This document shows, in pieces, positions 52,136-60,373 of a DNA stretch of 64,000 nt; position 1 is the first letter of the stretch, and the number at the start of each line of letters is the position of its first letter. The position numbers and the translations under genes are program-made. Source of the DNA: Nocardia carnea. Its GTDB lineage: Bacteria; Actinomycetota; Actinomycetes; Mycobacteriales; Mycobacteriaceae. Where the stretch lies: contig NZ_JARWNW010000259.1 in assembly GCF_029868325.1 (NCBI RefSeq), positions 1 to 64,000 of the forward strand, read 5' to 3'. The notes under the pieces are model-generated. The model saw only the letters and a list, made by a program, of their open reading frames with translations. It did not search any database and had not been told where the DNA came from.

Positions 52136-53128
52136 ATGGCCCGAGACCGTGAACGTGCACTGGTGACCGGTGGTGCCGGTTTCGTCGGCTCGCATCTGTG
52201 CGCGCATCTTCTCGACACCGGCACGGCGGTACTCGCGCTCGACAATTTCGCGACCTCCGCGCCGGACAATATTGCCGCCCTGCTGGACCGCCCCGGTTTC
52301 GAATTCGTCCGCCACGATGTCACCGAACCGTTTCCCGCCCTCGGTTGCGTCGATATCGTCTTCCATCTCGCTTCCGCCGCCTCCCCGCCGGACTACCTCC
52401 GCTTACCCCTCGAGACGCTGCGGGCGGGTTCGCTGGGCACTGCCAATGCGCTCGAGCTCGCCGAACGGCACGGTGCTCGTTTCGTGCTGGCCTCCACGAG
52501 CGAGGTGTACGGCGACCCGGGCGTCCACCCACAGCCCGAGAGCTATTGGGGTCATGTCAATCCGGTCGGCCCGCGCAGCGTCTACGACGAAGCCAAGCGG
52601 TACGCCGAGGCGCTCACCATGGCCTACCGCCGCGAACGCGGGGCGAACACGGCGATCGCCCGGATCTTCAACACCTACGGGCCCCGGATGCGGGCCGACG
52701 ACGGCCGGATGGTGCCCACCTTCATCGCCCAGGCGTTGTCGGGGGCACCGCTGACCGTCGCGGGGACCGGCGAGCAGACGCGGTCGCTCTGTTATGTCGA
52801 GGACACGGTGCGCGGACTGCGTGCGCTGGCGAGGTCCGGGCATCCCGGCCCGGTGAATATCGGCAATCCGCACGAATTGTCCGTGCGGTCGCTGGCCGAG
52901 GAGATCCGCGCCGCGATCGGGAGCCGGTCCGCGCTGGAGTACATCGACGGCGCGGTCGACGATCCGCAACGCCGATGCCCGGATATCACGCTGGCCCGGC
53001 GTGAATTGGAGTGGGAGCCGCAGATCGACCGGGCGGAGGGCCTGCGCCGCACGATCGACTGGTTCGCCGGGCGCACCGTATCGCCGGCGCATGCGCTGAG
53101 CCCGTTGACCGGCCGGTCGCCGCAGTGA
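52136..53128 (+). CDS. UDP-glucuronate decarboxylase (UDP-xylose synthase)-like epimerase
   Basis: 330-residue extended SDR. TGGAGFVGSHL is the NAD site. ASTSEVYGDP, then YWGHVNPVGPRSVYDEAKRYAE contains YxxxK, followed by ARIFNTYGPRM and DDGRMVPTFIAQAL. The SYWGHVNP-GPRSVYDE block is the hallmark of UXS rather than of HldD or GalE. It would turn UDP-glucuronate into UDP-xylose. The UDP-glucose dehydrogenase at the other end of the operon (61307) would supply its substrate. ATG 52136. Confidence 0.85.
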   Translation: MARDRERALVTGGAGFVGSHLCAHLLDTGTAVLALDNFATSAPDNIAALLDRPGFEFVRHDVTEPFPALGCVDIVFHLASAASPPDYLRLPLETLRAGSLGTANALELAERHGARFVLASTSEVYGDPGVHPQPESYWGHVNPVGPRSVYDEAKRYAEALTMAYRRERGANTAIARIFNTYGPRMRADDGRMVPTFIAQALSGAPLTVAGTGEQTRSLCYVEDTVRGLRALARSGHPGPVNIGNPHELSVRSLAEEIRAAIGSRSALEYIDGAVDDPQRRCPDITLARRELEWEPQIDRAEGLRRTIDWFAGRTVSPAHALSPLTGRSPQ

Positions 53129-53299
53129 ATTTCCGGTGCCTGCGCGGCGCCGGGAACCGGCGTAATCGCCACGCTGAGCGATCCGCGCAATCGCCACCGG
53201 GTAACGAAGCGGGGCGTCGCGGTTTGGCGCTCACTTCGCCGGGTAGCGCCTAGAACGAATCGGCGGGCCGAGCCCGCGTTCCGAGTGGAAAGGCAGCCG

Positions 53300-54922
53300 G
53301 TGCGCATATTAGGTGTCAACGCAGTGTTCCACGATCCTGCGGCCGCGGTGGTCGTGGACGGCGAAATCGTCGCCGCCGCGGAAGAGGAACGGTTCAGCCG
53401 TCGTAAGCACGGTAAGCGGCCCGTGCCGTTCTCGGCGTGGGAGATGCCCGAACAGGCCGCCGCGTGGTGCCTGGAGCGGGCCGGTCTGCGCCCGGACCAG
53501 CTCGATGCGGTCGGCTACTCCTACGATCCGGGCCTGGTCGATCATTCGCTGGGCGGGCTGGATGCCTCGAGTGAGGAGACCCGCACCGATTACGCGCGCC
53601 GGGCGCCCGCCTTCCTGCGGGCCGCGCTGCCCGGCCTCGACCCGGGGATCGTACGGTTCGTCCGCCACCATGTCGCGCATGCGGCCTCGGCCTCGCTCGC
53701 CGCCCCGTTCGGCGATTCGGCCGTCCTCGTGGCCGACGGCCGCGGCGAGAGCCAGTCGTATCTGGCCGGGGAGTACCGGGACGGTAAATTCGTCGAACTC
53801 GCCGCCCAGCGGCTCCCCCATTCGCTGGGACTGCTGTACGAGGACCTCACCGAACATCTGGGTTTCGCCCGCTCCAGCGACGAGTACAAGGTGATGGCCC
53901 TGGCGTCCTACGGCACACCGCGGTTCCTCGACCACTTCCGGCAACTCGTCTACACCACCGCCGACGGCGGTTTCCGTACCGAGCCGGTGCGCTGGGACGA
54001 TTTCGCGCCCGCCGTCACCGGCGGGGAACTCGGCCGCGACCACGCCGATCTGACGGCGAGTGTGCAGCAGCGGCTCGAGGAAGTACTACTCGAGCTCACC
54101 TCGTGGCTGCACCGGCAGACCGGTCAGCCGAATCTGACGCTGGCCGGGGGGATCGCACTCAACTGTGTCGCGAATACGCGGTTGCACGCCGAAGGTCCCT
54201 ACGACCGGATCTGGGTGCAGCCCGCCGCAGGTGATGCGGGTACCGCGCTGGGCGCGGCCCTGCAGCTGGCCGCCGAATTCGGGGAACGTGGTGCCCCCAT
54301 GCGCGGGGCCGATCTGGGACGCGAATGGTCCGACGCCGAGCTGGAATCGGTGCTGCGCACGGCGCAGATCCACTACACCCGGCCCGCGGATATCGCGAGC
54401 GAGGTGGCCGAAGCCCTCGCAGCGGATCAGGTGGTGGCCTGGTTCCAGGGCCGGGCCGAATTCGGCCCGCGCGCGCTCGGGCACCGGTCCCTGCTGGCCC
54501 ATCCCGGCCGGGCGGCCAATCTGGAACGCCTCAACGATGTGAAGGGCCGCGAGCAGTTCCGCCCCGTCGCGCCGATGGTGCGCGCCGAGCGGGCCGCCGA
54601 AATCTTCCGTCGTGGCCCCCTGCCCAGCCCGTACATGTTGTTCGTCCACGATGTGGATCCGGTCTGGCGCGACCGGATCCCGGCCGTGACCCACGTGGAC
54701 CACACCGCGCGAGTCCAAACCGTCGATTCGGCGGACAGCCCGCTGACGGCGCGGATGCTCGCGGAGTTCGAGCACCGCACCGGACTGCCCGTCGTGGTCA
54801 ACACCAGCCTCAACACCGCCGGCCGGCCGATGGTCGATTCGCCGCGCGATGCGCTCGAATGTTTCGGTTCCGCGCCGATCGACCTACTGGCTCTCGGCCC
54901 GTTCCTGGTGCGTCGCCGATGA
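53300..54922 (+). CDS. carbamoyltransferase (NodU/CmcH family)
   Basis: 540 residues. RILGVNAVFHDPAAAVV and EEERFSRRKHGKRPVPFSAW begin the Kae1-like domain (VRHHVAHAASA holds the metal-binding His residues, SDEYKVMALASYG). NLTLAGGIALNCVANTRL and the C-terminal YrdC-like carbamoyl site (RAEFGPRALGHRSLLAHP) follow. Members carbamoylate hydroxyls on sugars using carbamoyl phosphate and ATP. GTG 53300 has GGAAAGG 6 nt upstream; GTG 53285 is an alternative. It overlaps the next gene (ATGA). In this operon the sugar target is plausibly a heptose. Confidence 0.9.
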   Translation: MRILGVNAVFHDPAAAVVVDGEIVAAAEEERFSRRKHGKRPVPFSAWEMPEQAAAWCLERAGLRPDQLDAVGYSYDPGLVDHSLGGLDASSEETRTDYARRAPAFLRAALPGLDPGIVRFVRHHVAHAASASLAAPFGDSAVLVADGRGESQSYLAGEYRDGKFVELAAQRLPHSLGLLYEDLTEHLGFARSSDEYKVMALASYGTPRFLDHFRQLVYTTADGGFRTEPVRWDDFAPAVTGGELGRDHADLTASVQQRLEEVLLELTSWLHRQTGQPNLTLAGGIALNCVANTRLHAEGPYDRIWVQPAAGDAGTALGAALQLAAEFGERGAPMRGADLGREWSDAELESVLRTAQIHYTRPADIASEVAEALAADQVVAWFQGRAEFGPRALGHRSLLAHPGRAANLERLNDVKGREQFRPVAPMVRAERAAEIFRRGPLPSPYMLFVHDVDPVWRDRIPAVTHVDHTARVQTVDSADSPLTARMLAEFEHRTGLPVVVNTSLNTAGRPMVDSPRDALECFGSAPIDLLALGPFLVRRR

Positions 54923-56418
54923 AGGGCCCGCAGCTGGACTACAGCATCGTCATCCCGACCATGGGCCGGGACAGCCTCCGGCTGCTGCTGGAAGCGCTCG
55001 CCGCCGCCACCGGCCCCGCACCCCGGGAGATCATCGTCGTGGACGACCGCCGCGATGGCGCGGAACTGACACTGCCGCACGGTCTTCCACACGCACAGGT
55101 GATCCGGTCCGGTGGCCGGGGTCCCGCCGCAGCCCGCAATGCGGGATGGCGGCATGCCACGGGTACCTGGATCGCCTTCCTCGACGACGACGTGCTCGTC
55201 GCCCCCGATTGGCCGGCGCGGCTGGCCGGTGATCTGCTCGGCCTGGACGACACCACCGGCGCGTCCACCGCGAGTATCGAGGTCCCGCTGCCGCGCGATC
55301 GCCGGCCCACCGACGACGAACGCGGTACGGCCGGTCTGGCGACCGCACGCTGGATCACCGCGGATATGGCCTACCGCCGGTCGGTCCTCGACGCGGTCGG
55401 TGGTTTCGACGAACGGTTCCCCCGCGCCTACCGGGAGGACGCCGATCTGGCGCTGCGGGTCTGCCTGGCCGGTTACGCCATCGCGGACGGCGAGCGGGTC
55501 ACCGTGCACCCGGCGCGGAATTCGGGTCCGCTGGCCAGTCTCCGCGCGCAACGCGGGAACGCCGACAATGCGCTGATGCGGCGCAAATTCGGCGCCCACT
55601 GGCGCCGGCGCATCGGCGAAGGCCCCGGCCTGCTCCCCCGGCACGCCCTCACCACGGCGCTGGGCGCGGCGGCCACCGGTACGGGTCTGGCCGGACGGCG
55701 CCGCCCCGCACTCGGATTCGCCGCCGCCTGGGCCGCGCTCACCGCCCAGTTCGCGATACGCCGCATCCTGCCCGGACCCCGCACACCCGGCGAGATCACC
55801 CGCATGACGGTGACCAGTGCACTCATCCCCCCGGCCGCGTGCTGGCATCGGCTGCGCGGTGAACTGCGGCACCGCCACGCGACCCATCCCGCACCGCATG
55901 CGCTGCTGTTCGACCGGGACGACACCCTGATCGTCGATATCCCCTACCTCGCCGACCCGACCGGTGTGCAGCCGGTGCCGGGCGCCGCGGACGCGCTCGG
56001 GATGTTGCGCGCGGCCGGAATCCAGCTCGGTGTCGTGAGCAACCAGTCCGGTGTCGCCAAAGGGCTGATCACCCCCGGGCAGCTGGCAGCGGTGAATCGG
56101 CGGGTGGAGGAACTACTCGGCCCCTTCGCGACGTGGCAGGTCTGTGTGCACGGCGAGGACGACGGCTGCGCCTGCCGTAAACCGGCCCCCGCCATGGTGC
56201 GCCGCGCCGCCGCCGATCTCGGTGTCGAGGTGGGCCGGTGCGTGCTCATCGGCGATACGGGGGCCGATATCGCCGCCGCGTTGGCGGCCGGGGCGCGGGC
56301 CATTCTGGTCCCGACCACCCGCACCCGTCCCGAAGAGGTGCAGCGAGCACGGGCCGAAGCGCAGGTCGCGCAGGACCTCACCGAAGCGGTCCGATTGGCT
56401 TTGGCAGGTGCGTCATGA
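54919..56418 (+). CDS. bifunctional GT2 glycosyltransferase - HAD-IIIA phosphatase (GmhB-like)
   Basis: 499 residues. Residues 1-310: GT2 with YSIVIPTMGRDSLRLLLEAL, VDDRRDG, FLDDDVLVAPDW (DxD about 88) and AYREDADLALRVCLAGY. Residues 325-499: HAD-IIIA domain, LLFDRDDTLIVDIPYL (nucleophile Asp about 332), VVSNQSGVAKG and the zinc loop CVHGEDDGCACRKP (about 409-423), then IGDTGADIAAAL. The zinc loop and order match GmhB, the D,D-heptose 1,7-bisphosphate phosphatase. ATGA overlaps join it to both neighbours. The fusion supplies the phosphatase missing from the GmhA/HldE set downstream. Confidence 0.88.
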   Translation: MKGPQLDYSIVIPTMGRDSLRLLLEALAAATGPAPREIIVVDDRRDGAELTLPHGLPHAQVIRSGGRGPAAARNAGWRHATGTWIAFLDDDVLVAPDWPARLAGDLLGLDDTTGASTASIEVPLPRDRRPTDDERGTAGLATARWITADMAYRRSVLDAVGGFDERFPRAYREDADLALRVCLAGYAIADGERVTVHPARNSGPLASLRAQRGNADNALMRRKFGAHWRRRIGEGPGLLPRHALTTALGAAATGTGLAGRRRPALGFAAAWAALTAQFAIRRILPGPRTPGEITRMTVTSALIPPAACWHRLRGELRHRHATHPAPHALLFDRDDTLIVDIPYLADPTGVQPVPGAADALGMLRAAGIQLGVVSNQSGVAKGLITPGQLAAVNRRVEELLGPFATWQVCVHGEDDGCACRKPAPAMVRRAAADLGVEVGRCVLIGDTGADIAAALAAGARAILVPTTRTRPEEVQRARAEAQVAQDLTEAVRLALAGAS

Positions 56419-56690
56419 CGGGCCGGACACGAACCGCGCGCAACCGCACCGGCCCCCTCGGATCTGGACGGTCACGAACTCACCGAGACGGCGCGATCGG
56501 CCTTGGCAAGTGCGCTGTGACGGCCCGGATACAGACCGCGCAGAACCGCACCGGCCCCCTCGGATCTGGACGGTCACGAACTCACGGTGACGGCGCGGCC
56601 GGCGTTGGCGGGAGCGTCATGACAGGGCGGACGCGTGCGGCGCGGAACCGCACGGAAACCCGCGGATCGGTGTGGGGAGGTGCGTTGTGA
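56415..56690 (+). CDS. possible 91-aa repeat protein bridging two glycan genes
   Basis: An ATG overlapping the upstream stop (ATGA) opens a 91-codon frame that ends in TGA overlapping the GT9 GTG (GTGA). It encodes two full 34-residue units and one shortened unit: M/V-T-x-R, then NRTGPLGSGRSRTH, then GD/RDGAxGxGxxxV. The product is Arg/Gly/Thr-rich and resembles no family I know. It may be translated only as a by-product of coupling, or not at all. Confidence 0.4.
   Translation: MTGRTRTARNRTGPLGSGRSRTHRDGAIGLGKCAVTARIQTAQNRTGPLGSGRSRTHGDGAAGVGGSVMTGRTRAARNRTETRGSVWGGAL
56415..56690 (+). repeat. 102-bp tandem repeat that duplicates a start-codon junction
   Basis: Units begin at 56415, 56517 and 56619; the third is cut short and runs into GTG 56687. 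Each begins with a start codon followed by ACGGGCCGG or a close variant and is preceded by TTGGC(A/G)(G/A)GTGCG-like sequence. Units 1 and 2 share a 36-base identical core starting at about 56446 and 56548. 102 is a multiple of three, so the frame is kept. Confidence 0.85.
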
Positions 56691-57730
56691 CGGGCCGAGT
56701 GCTGGTGGCACGGATGGACAACGTCGGCGATGTCCTGCTGGCGGGGCCGTGTGTCCGCGCGGTTGCTGCCGACGCCGGCCACGTGACCCTGCTCGCCGGA
56801 CCCCGCGGCCGCGCCGGAGCCGAACTACTGCCCGGTGTGGACCGGATCCTCACCTGGTGCGCGCCATGGATCGACCCGGAACCGGCGCCGGTCTCCCCAG
56901 CAGATACCAGTGCCTTCGTCGACCGGCTGCGCGCCCTCGAACTGGATCGCGCACTGATCCTCACGTCCTTCCACCAGTCGCCGCTGCCGCTCGCACTGCT
57001 GCTGCGAATGGCGGGGGTTCCGTGGATCGGCGCGATCTCCGAGGACTATCCGGGTTCGCTGCTGGATCTGCGGCATCGTGTCGAGGGCGACCCGCCCGAG
57101 GCCGAGCGCGCACTGTCCCTGGCGACAGCGGCCGGGTTCCGTTTACCGCCCGGCGACGACGGCAAACTCGCCGTCCGCGAACCGCTGCCGGATACCCGCG
57201 CGCTCACCGGCGGACCCGGTTATGTGGTGGTGCATCCCGCCGCGTCGGTACCGGCGCGGCAGCCGTCGGCGCTGCGGTCGGCGGCGATAGTGACCGCACT
57301 CCTGCGGGCCGGTCACCGGGTGATCGTGACCGGGGGCCCCGCCGACCGGTCGCTCACCGCCGCCGTCGCCGGTAACCATGCCCTCGATCTCGGCGGGCAC
57401 ACCGGCCTGCCCGAACTCGCCGCCGTACTCCGCGACGCGATCGTGGTGGTGGCACCCAATACCGGCCCCGCGCATCTCGCCGCGGCCGTCGGCACGCCGG
57501 TGGTGTCGCTGTTCGCGCCCGTCGTGCCCGCCGCGCGGTGGGCGCCCTACGGCGTTCCGGTGACCGTCCTCGGCGATCAGGCGGCGCCGTGCCGCGACAG
57601 CCGGGCCCGGGAATGCCCGATCGCGGGGCATCCGTGCCTGGAGTCGATCACCCCGGATCGAGTGGTGCAGGCGGCGGAAGAACTCAGCGCGGACCGGGGT
57701 GGGGGTCTGCAGACAGGAGGTGTGTCGTGA
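56687..57730 (+). CDS. glycosyltransferase family 9 (heptosyltransferase type)
   Basis: 347 residues, GT-B fold. VLVARMDNVGDVLLAGPCVRAV is the N-terminal GT9 signature. YVVVHPAASVPARQPSALR and VAPNTGPAHLAAAVGTPVVSLFAPV form the ADP-heptose-binding C-domain. CRDSRARECPIAGHPCLESI follows. GT9 enzymes such as WaaC, WaaF and WaaQ use ADP-heptose. GGGAGG lies before GTG 56687; GTGA overlaps join it to the repeat frame upstream and to gmhA downstream. Confidence 0.9.
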   Translation: MTGRVLVARMDNVGDVLLAGPCVRAVAADAGHVTLLAGPRGRAGAELLPGVDRILTWCAPWIDPEPAPVSPADTSAFVDRLRALELDRALILTSFHQSPLPLALLLRMAGVPWIGAISEDYPGSLLDLRHRVEGDPPEAERALSLATAAGFRLPPGDDGKLAVREPLPDTRALTGGPGYVVVHPAASVPARQPSALRSAAIVTALLRAGHRVIVTGGPADRSLTAAVAGNHALDLGGHTGLPELAAVLRDAIVVVAPNTGPAHLAAAVGTPVVSLFAPVVPAARWAPYGVPVTVLGDQAAPCRDSRARECPIAGHPCLESITPDRVVQAAEELSADRGGGLQTGGVS

Positions 57731-58290
57731 TCGAGGAACATTTCGCGGCGCTGTGCACAGCGCTGCAACGCACCAGTTCCTTCGCTCCGAAGATCAGCGG
57801 ATGGGGGCGTGAGCTGGCGGCCGTACTCGACAACGGCGGCCGGTTGCTCGCCTGCGGGAACGGCGGTAGCGCGGCGGAGGCCCAGCATCTGACCGGGGAA
57901 CTGGTCGGCCGGTTCCAGCACGAGCGGCAACCGCTGTCGGCGATCGCCCTGCACGCCGATACCTCGGCCGGTACCGCGATCGTGAACGACTACGGCGGGC
58001 ACGAACTGTTCGCCCGTCAGGTACGCGCGCACGGCCGGCCCGGCGACGTCCTGATCCTGTTGTCCACCAGCGGTACCAGCCAGAACGTGGTGGCCGCCGC
58101 GAAAACCGCCCAGGAGCTGGGCGTCAGCACGTGGGCGATGACCGGGCCGATGCCGAATCCGCTGGCGGCGCTGTGCGACGACGCGATCGCGGTGGAGGCG
58201 GCGACCACCGCCACGGTGCAGGAAGTGCATCTGGCACTGGTGCACGCATTGTGCGCGGCACTCGACGAGGCATTGGGAATTCCGGCGTGA
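57727..58290 (+). CDS. gmhA: SIS-domain sedoheptulose-7-phosphate isomerase (GmhA-like)
   Basis: 187 residues. ACGNGGSAAEAQHLTGELVGRF, STSGTSQNVVAAAKTAQELG and TTATVQEVHLALVHALCAAL match GmhA, including the Glu in GEL and His in QEVH expected at the active site. The enzyme turns sedoheptulose-7-phosphate into D-glycero-D-manno-heptose-7-phosphate. GTG 57727 overlaps the GT9 stop, and the stop overlaps hldE, both as GTGA. DnaA-binding DiaA proteins are the close alternative, but the context argues for GmhA. Confidence 0.88.
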   Translation: MIEEHFAALCTALQRTSSFAPKISGWGRELAAVLDNGGRLLACGNGGSAAEAQHLTGELVGRFQHERQPLSAIALHADTSAGTAIVNDYGGHELFARQVRAHGRPGDVLILLSTSGTSQNVVAAAKTAQELGVSTWAMTGPMPNPLAALCDDAIAVEAATTATVQEVHLALVHALCAALDEALGIPA

Positions 58291-59663
58291 AACCGCTGGT
58301 CGTCCTCGGCGATACCTTGCTCGACGTCGATATCGAAGGCGCCGCCAACCGGCTGTGCCCGGAGGCGCCGGTGCCTGTGGTGGATGTGGAACGCCGCTGG
58401 CTGCGCCCCGGCGGCGCGGGGCTGGCCGCGTTGCTGGCCGCCCGGTCCGTGGCCGAGGTCGCGCTGATCACGGCCACCACCGAGGACGAGGGCGGTCGCA
58501 GCCTGGTGCGGCTGCTCGGCGAAGAGGTCGATGTCGTGCCGATGGTGTTGCGCGGGGAGACGGTGCGTAAGACGCGGGTGCGGGCGGGCGGCCAGTCGCT
58601 GGTGCGGCTGGACACCGGTGACGGCACCGCCGATGCCGGGCCGGTGAGTTCGGCGGTGGTGCGGACGCTGCGGTCGGCCGGGGCGATCCTGGTCGCCGAT
58701 TACGGCCGCGGGGTGGCCGCGCATCCGCGGATCCGGCGCCTGCTCACCGAACTCACCCGGGCCGTACCGGTGGTGTGGGATCCGCATCCGCGCGGGCCGG
58801 CGCCGATACCGGGCGCGCTGCTGGTGTCACCGAATCTGAAGGAGGCGCGGCAGTTCGCGCCCGGATACGCCGAACCCGACGAACTGGCGAAGGTCCTGCG
58901 CGATGAGTGGTCCGCCGATTCGGTGGCGGTAACGCTCGGTTCGTCCGGGGCGGTCCTGGCCAACGGTAAACGGCTGGCGACGGTCCCCGTTCCCGCATCG
59001 ATCCGCAGCGCGGACCGGATCGCGCCCGATACCTGCGGGGCCGGCGACCGGTTCGCCTCCGCCGCGGCCGCGGCGCTGCTGGACGGGTCGACGGTGGCCG
59101 ACGCGGTGACCCATGCCGTGGACACGGCCGCCAGATTCGTCGCGACCGGCGCCGCCGCCACCCTGTCGACCTGCGACGGTGCCGCGGCGACCACGACCGA
59201 GGACACCGATACCGCCGGTTCGGCATCCGAGCTGGCGGCGGCGGTCCGGGACCGGGGCGGCCGGCTGGTCGCCACCGGCGGGTGTTTCGATCTGCTGCAT
59301 CCCGGCCACGTGAGCCTGCTGCGTCAGGCGCGGGCCATGGGTGACGCCTTGATCGTCTGCCTGAACTCCGACGCCTCGGTACGCCGGTTGAAGGGCCCGA
59401 GCCGGCCGATCGTCGCCGCCCGCGACCGCGCCCGGCTGCTGCTCGAACTGTCCTCGGTCGATGCCGTCGCGATATTCGACGAAACCGCACCGAGCGCACT
59501 GCTGGATCGGCTGCGGCCCGATATCTGGGTCAAGGGCGGCGACTACTCCGAGGCGGAACTGCCCGAAGCCGAGGTGGTGCGCCGGCACGGCGGCGAGATA
59601 GCGCTGATCCCCACGGTCCGCGGTTATTCGACGACTCAGCTGGTCAGCCGGTCCCGCGGCTGA
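58287..59663 (+). CDS. hldE: bifunctional heptose-7-phosphate kinase / heptose-1-phosphate adenylyltransferase
   Basis: 458 residues. N-terminal PfkB-type kinase: VLGDTLLDVDIEG, CPEAPVPVVDVERRWLRPGGA, NLKEARQF and CGAGDRF (catalytic Asp about 254). C-terminal nucleotidyltransferase from about 330: GGCFDLLHPGHVSLLRQA, NSDASVRRLKGPSRPI and IWVKGGDYSEAELPEAEVV. Same two-domain order as E. coli HldE. The kinase GGAAN box reads GGAGL here. It makes heptose-1,7-bisphosphate and, after GmhB action, ADP-heptose. Confidence 0.92.
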   Translation: MKPLVVLGDTLLDVDIEGAANRLCPEAPVPVVDVERRWLRPGGAGLAALLAARSVAEVALITATTEDEGGRSLVRLLGEEVDVVPMVLRGETVRKTRVRAGGQSLVRLDTGDGTADAGPVSSAVVRTLRSAGAILVADYGRGVAAHPRIRRLLTELTRAVPVVWDPHPRGPAPIPGALLVSPNLKEARQFAPGYAEPDELAKVLRDEWSADSVAVTLGSSGAVLANGKRLATVPVPASIRSADRIAPDTCGAGDRFASAAAAALLDGSTVADAVTHAVDTAARFVATGAAATLSTCDGAAATTTEDTDTAGSASELAAAVRDRGGRLVATGGCFDLLHPGHVSLLRQARAMGDALIVCLNSDASVRRLKGPSRPIVAARDRARLLLELSSVDAVAIFDETAPSALLDRLRPDIWVKGGDYSEAELPEAEVVRRHGGEIALIPTVRGYSTTQLVSRSRG

Positions 59664-59683
59664 CCCGACCACGAAGGAGTGCG

Positions 59684-60373
59684 ATGCAAACACTCGGCAA
59701 TATCCTGATCACCGGCGGCGCTTCCGGACTCGGCGCGGCGGTGACCGCGGCGGTCCTCGAACGCGGGGGCCGGCCGCTGGTGATCGACCGCGAACAACCG
59801 GAAACCACGGTCGATTTCGTGCGGGCCGATCTCGCCGATACCGCGGCCGCGGAGAACGCGGTCCAGGAACTGTCCGATCGCGCGGACGGCCGGATCGACG
59901 GCGTGTTCACCGCCGCGGGCACCGATGCCTGCGGACGGCTCGACGAGGTGCCGGCCAAGGACTGGGAACGGGTGATCCAGGTGAACCTGCTGGGCACGGT
60001 CGCCGTGGTGCGGGCCGCGCTGCCGGCGCTGCGGGCCCACCGGGGCACCGTGGTGACCTGCGCGTCCACGCTGGGGATCAAAGCGGTCAGCGATGCCACC
60101 GCATACTGTGCCTCGAAATTCGGGGTCGTCGGCTTCACCCGGGCGCTGGCCGCCGAAACCGCCGGTGACGTCGGCGTGACACTGCTGATTCCCGGCGGGA
60201 TGCATACGGCGTTCTTCGACGGGCGCGCCGAACAGTACAAACCGCCGCCGGATGCCAAACTCAACCAGCCCGCCGACGTCGCACAATCGGTGCTGTTCGC
60301 GCTGAGCCAGCCGCCGGGCTGCGAGGTCCGCGAACTCGTCGTCTGCACCTCGGAAGAGGGGTCGTGGCCCTGA
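59684..60373 (+). CDS. short-chain dehydrogenase/reductase in the heptose operon
   Basis: 229 residues. TGGASGLGAAV, FTAAGTDACG in the NNAG position, and CASTLG plus YCASK (Ser and Tyr-Lys). AAGGAG precedes ATG 59684. It sits between hldE and the second GT9 and overlaps the latter by 10 bp, so it should act on the same sugar or its lipid acceptor, for example as a ketoreductase. It is a classical, not extended, SDR and so is not an HldD homologue. Confidence 0.85.
   Translation: MQTLGNILITGGASGLGAAVTAAVLERGGRPLVIDREQPETTVDFVRADLADTAAAENAVQELSDRADGRIDGVFTAAGTDACGRLDEVPAKDWERVIQVNLLGTVAVVRAALPALRAHRGTVVTCASTLGIKAVSDATAYCASKFGVVGFTRALAAETAGDVGVTLLIPGGMHTAFFDGRAEQYKPPPDAKLNQPADVAQSVLFALSQPPGCEVRELVVCTSEEGSWP

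Noticed and set aside
52136..53128. HldD (ADP-heptose 6-epimerase) for the epimerase in the glycan operon
   Set aside because: The SYWGHVNP and GPRSVYDE block is the UXS signature, and the neighbouring UDP-glucose dehydrogenase fits UXS better.
56415..56690. CRISPR array
   Set aside because: Units are 102 bp, contiguous and coding-like, without the alternation of short repeats and unique spacers.
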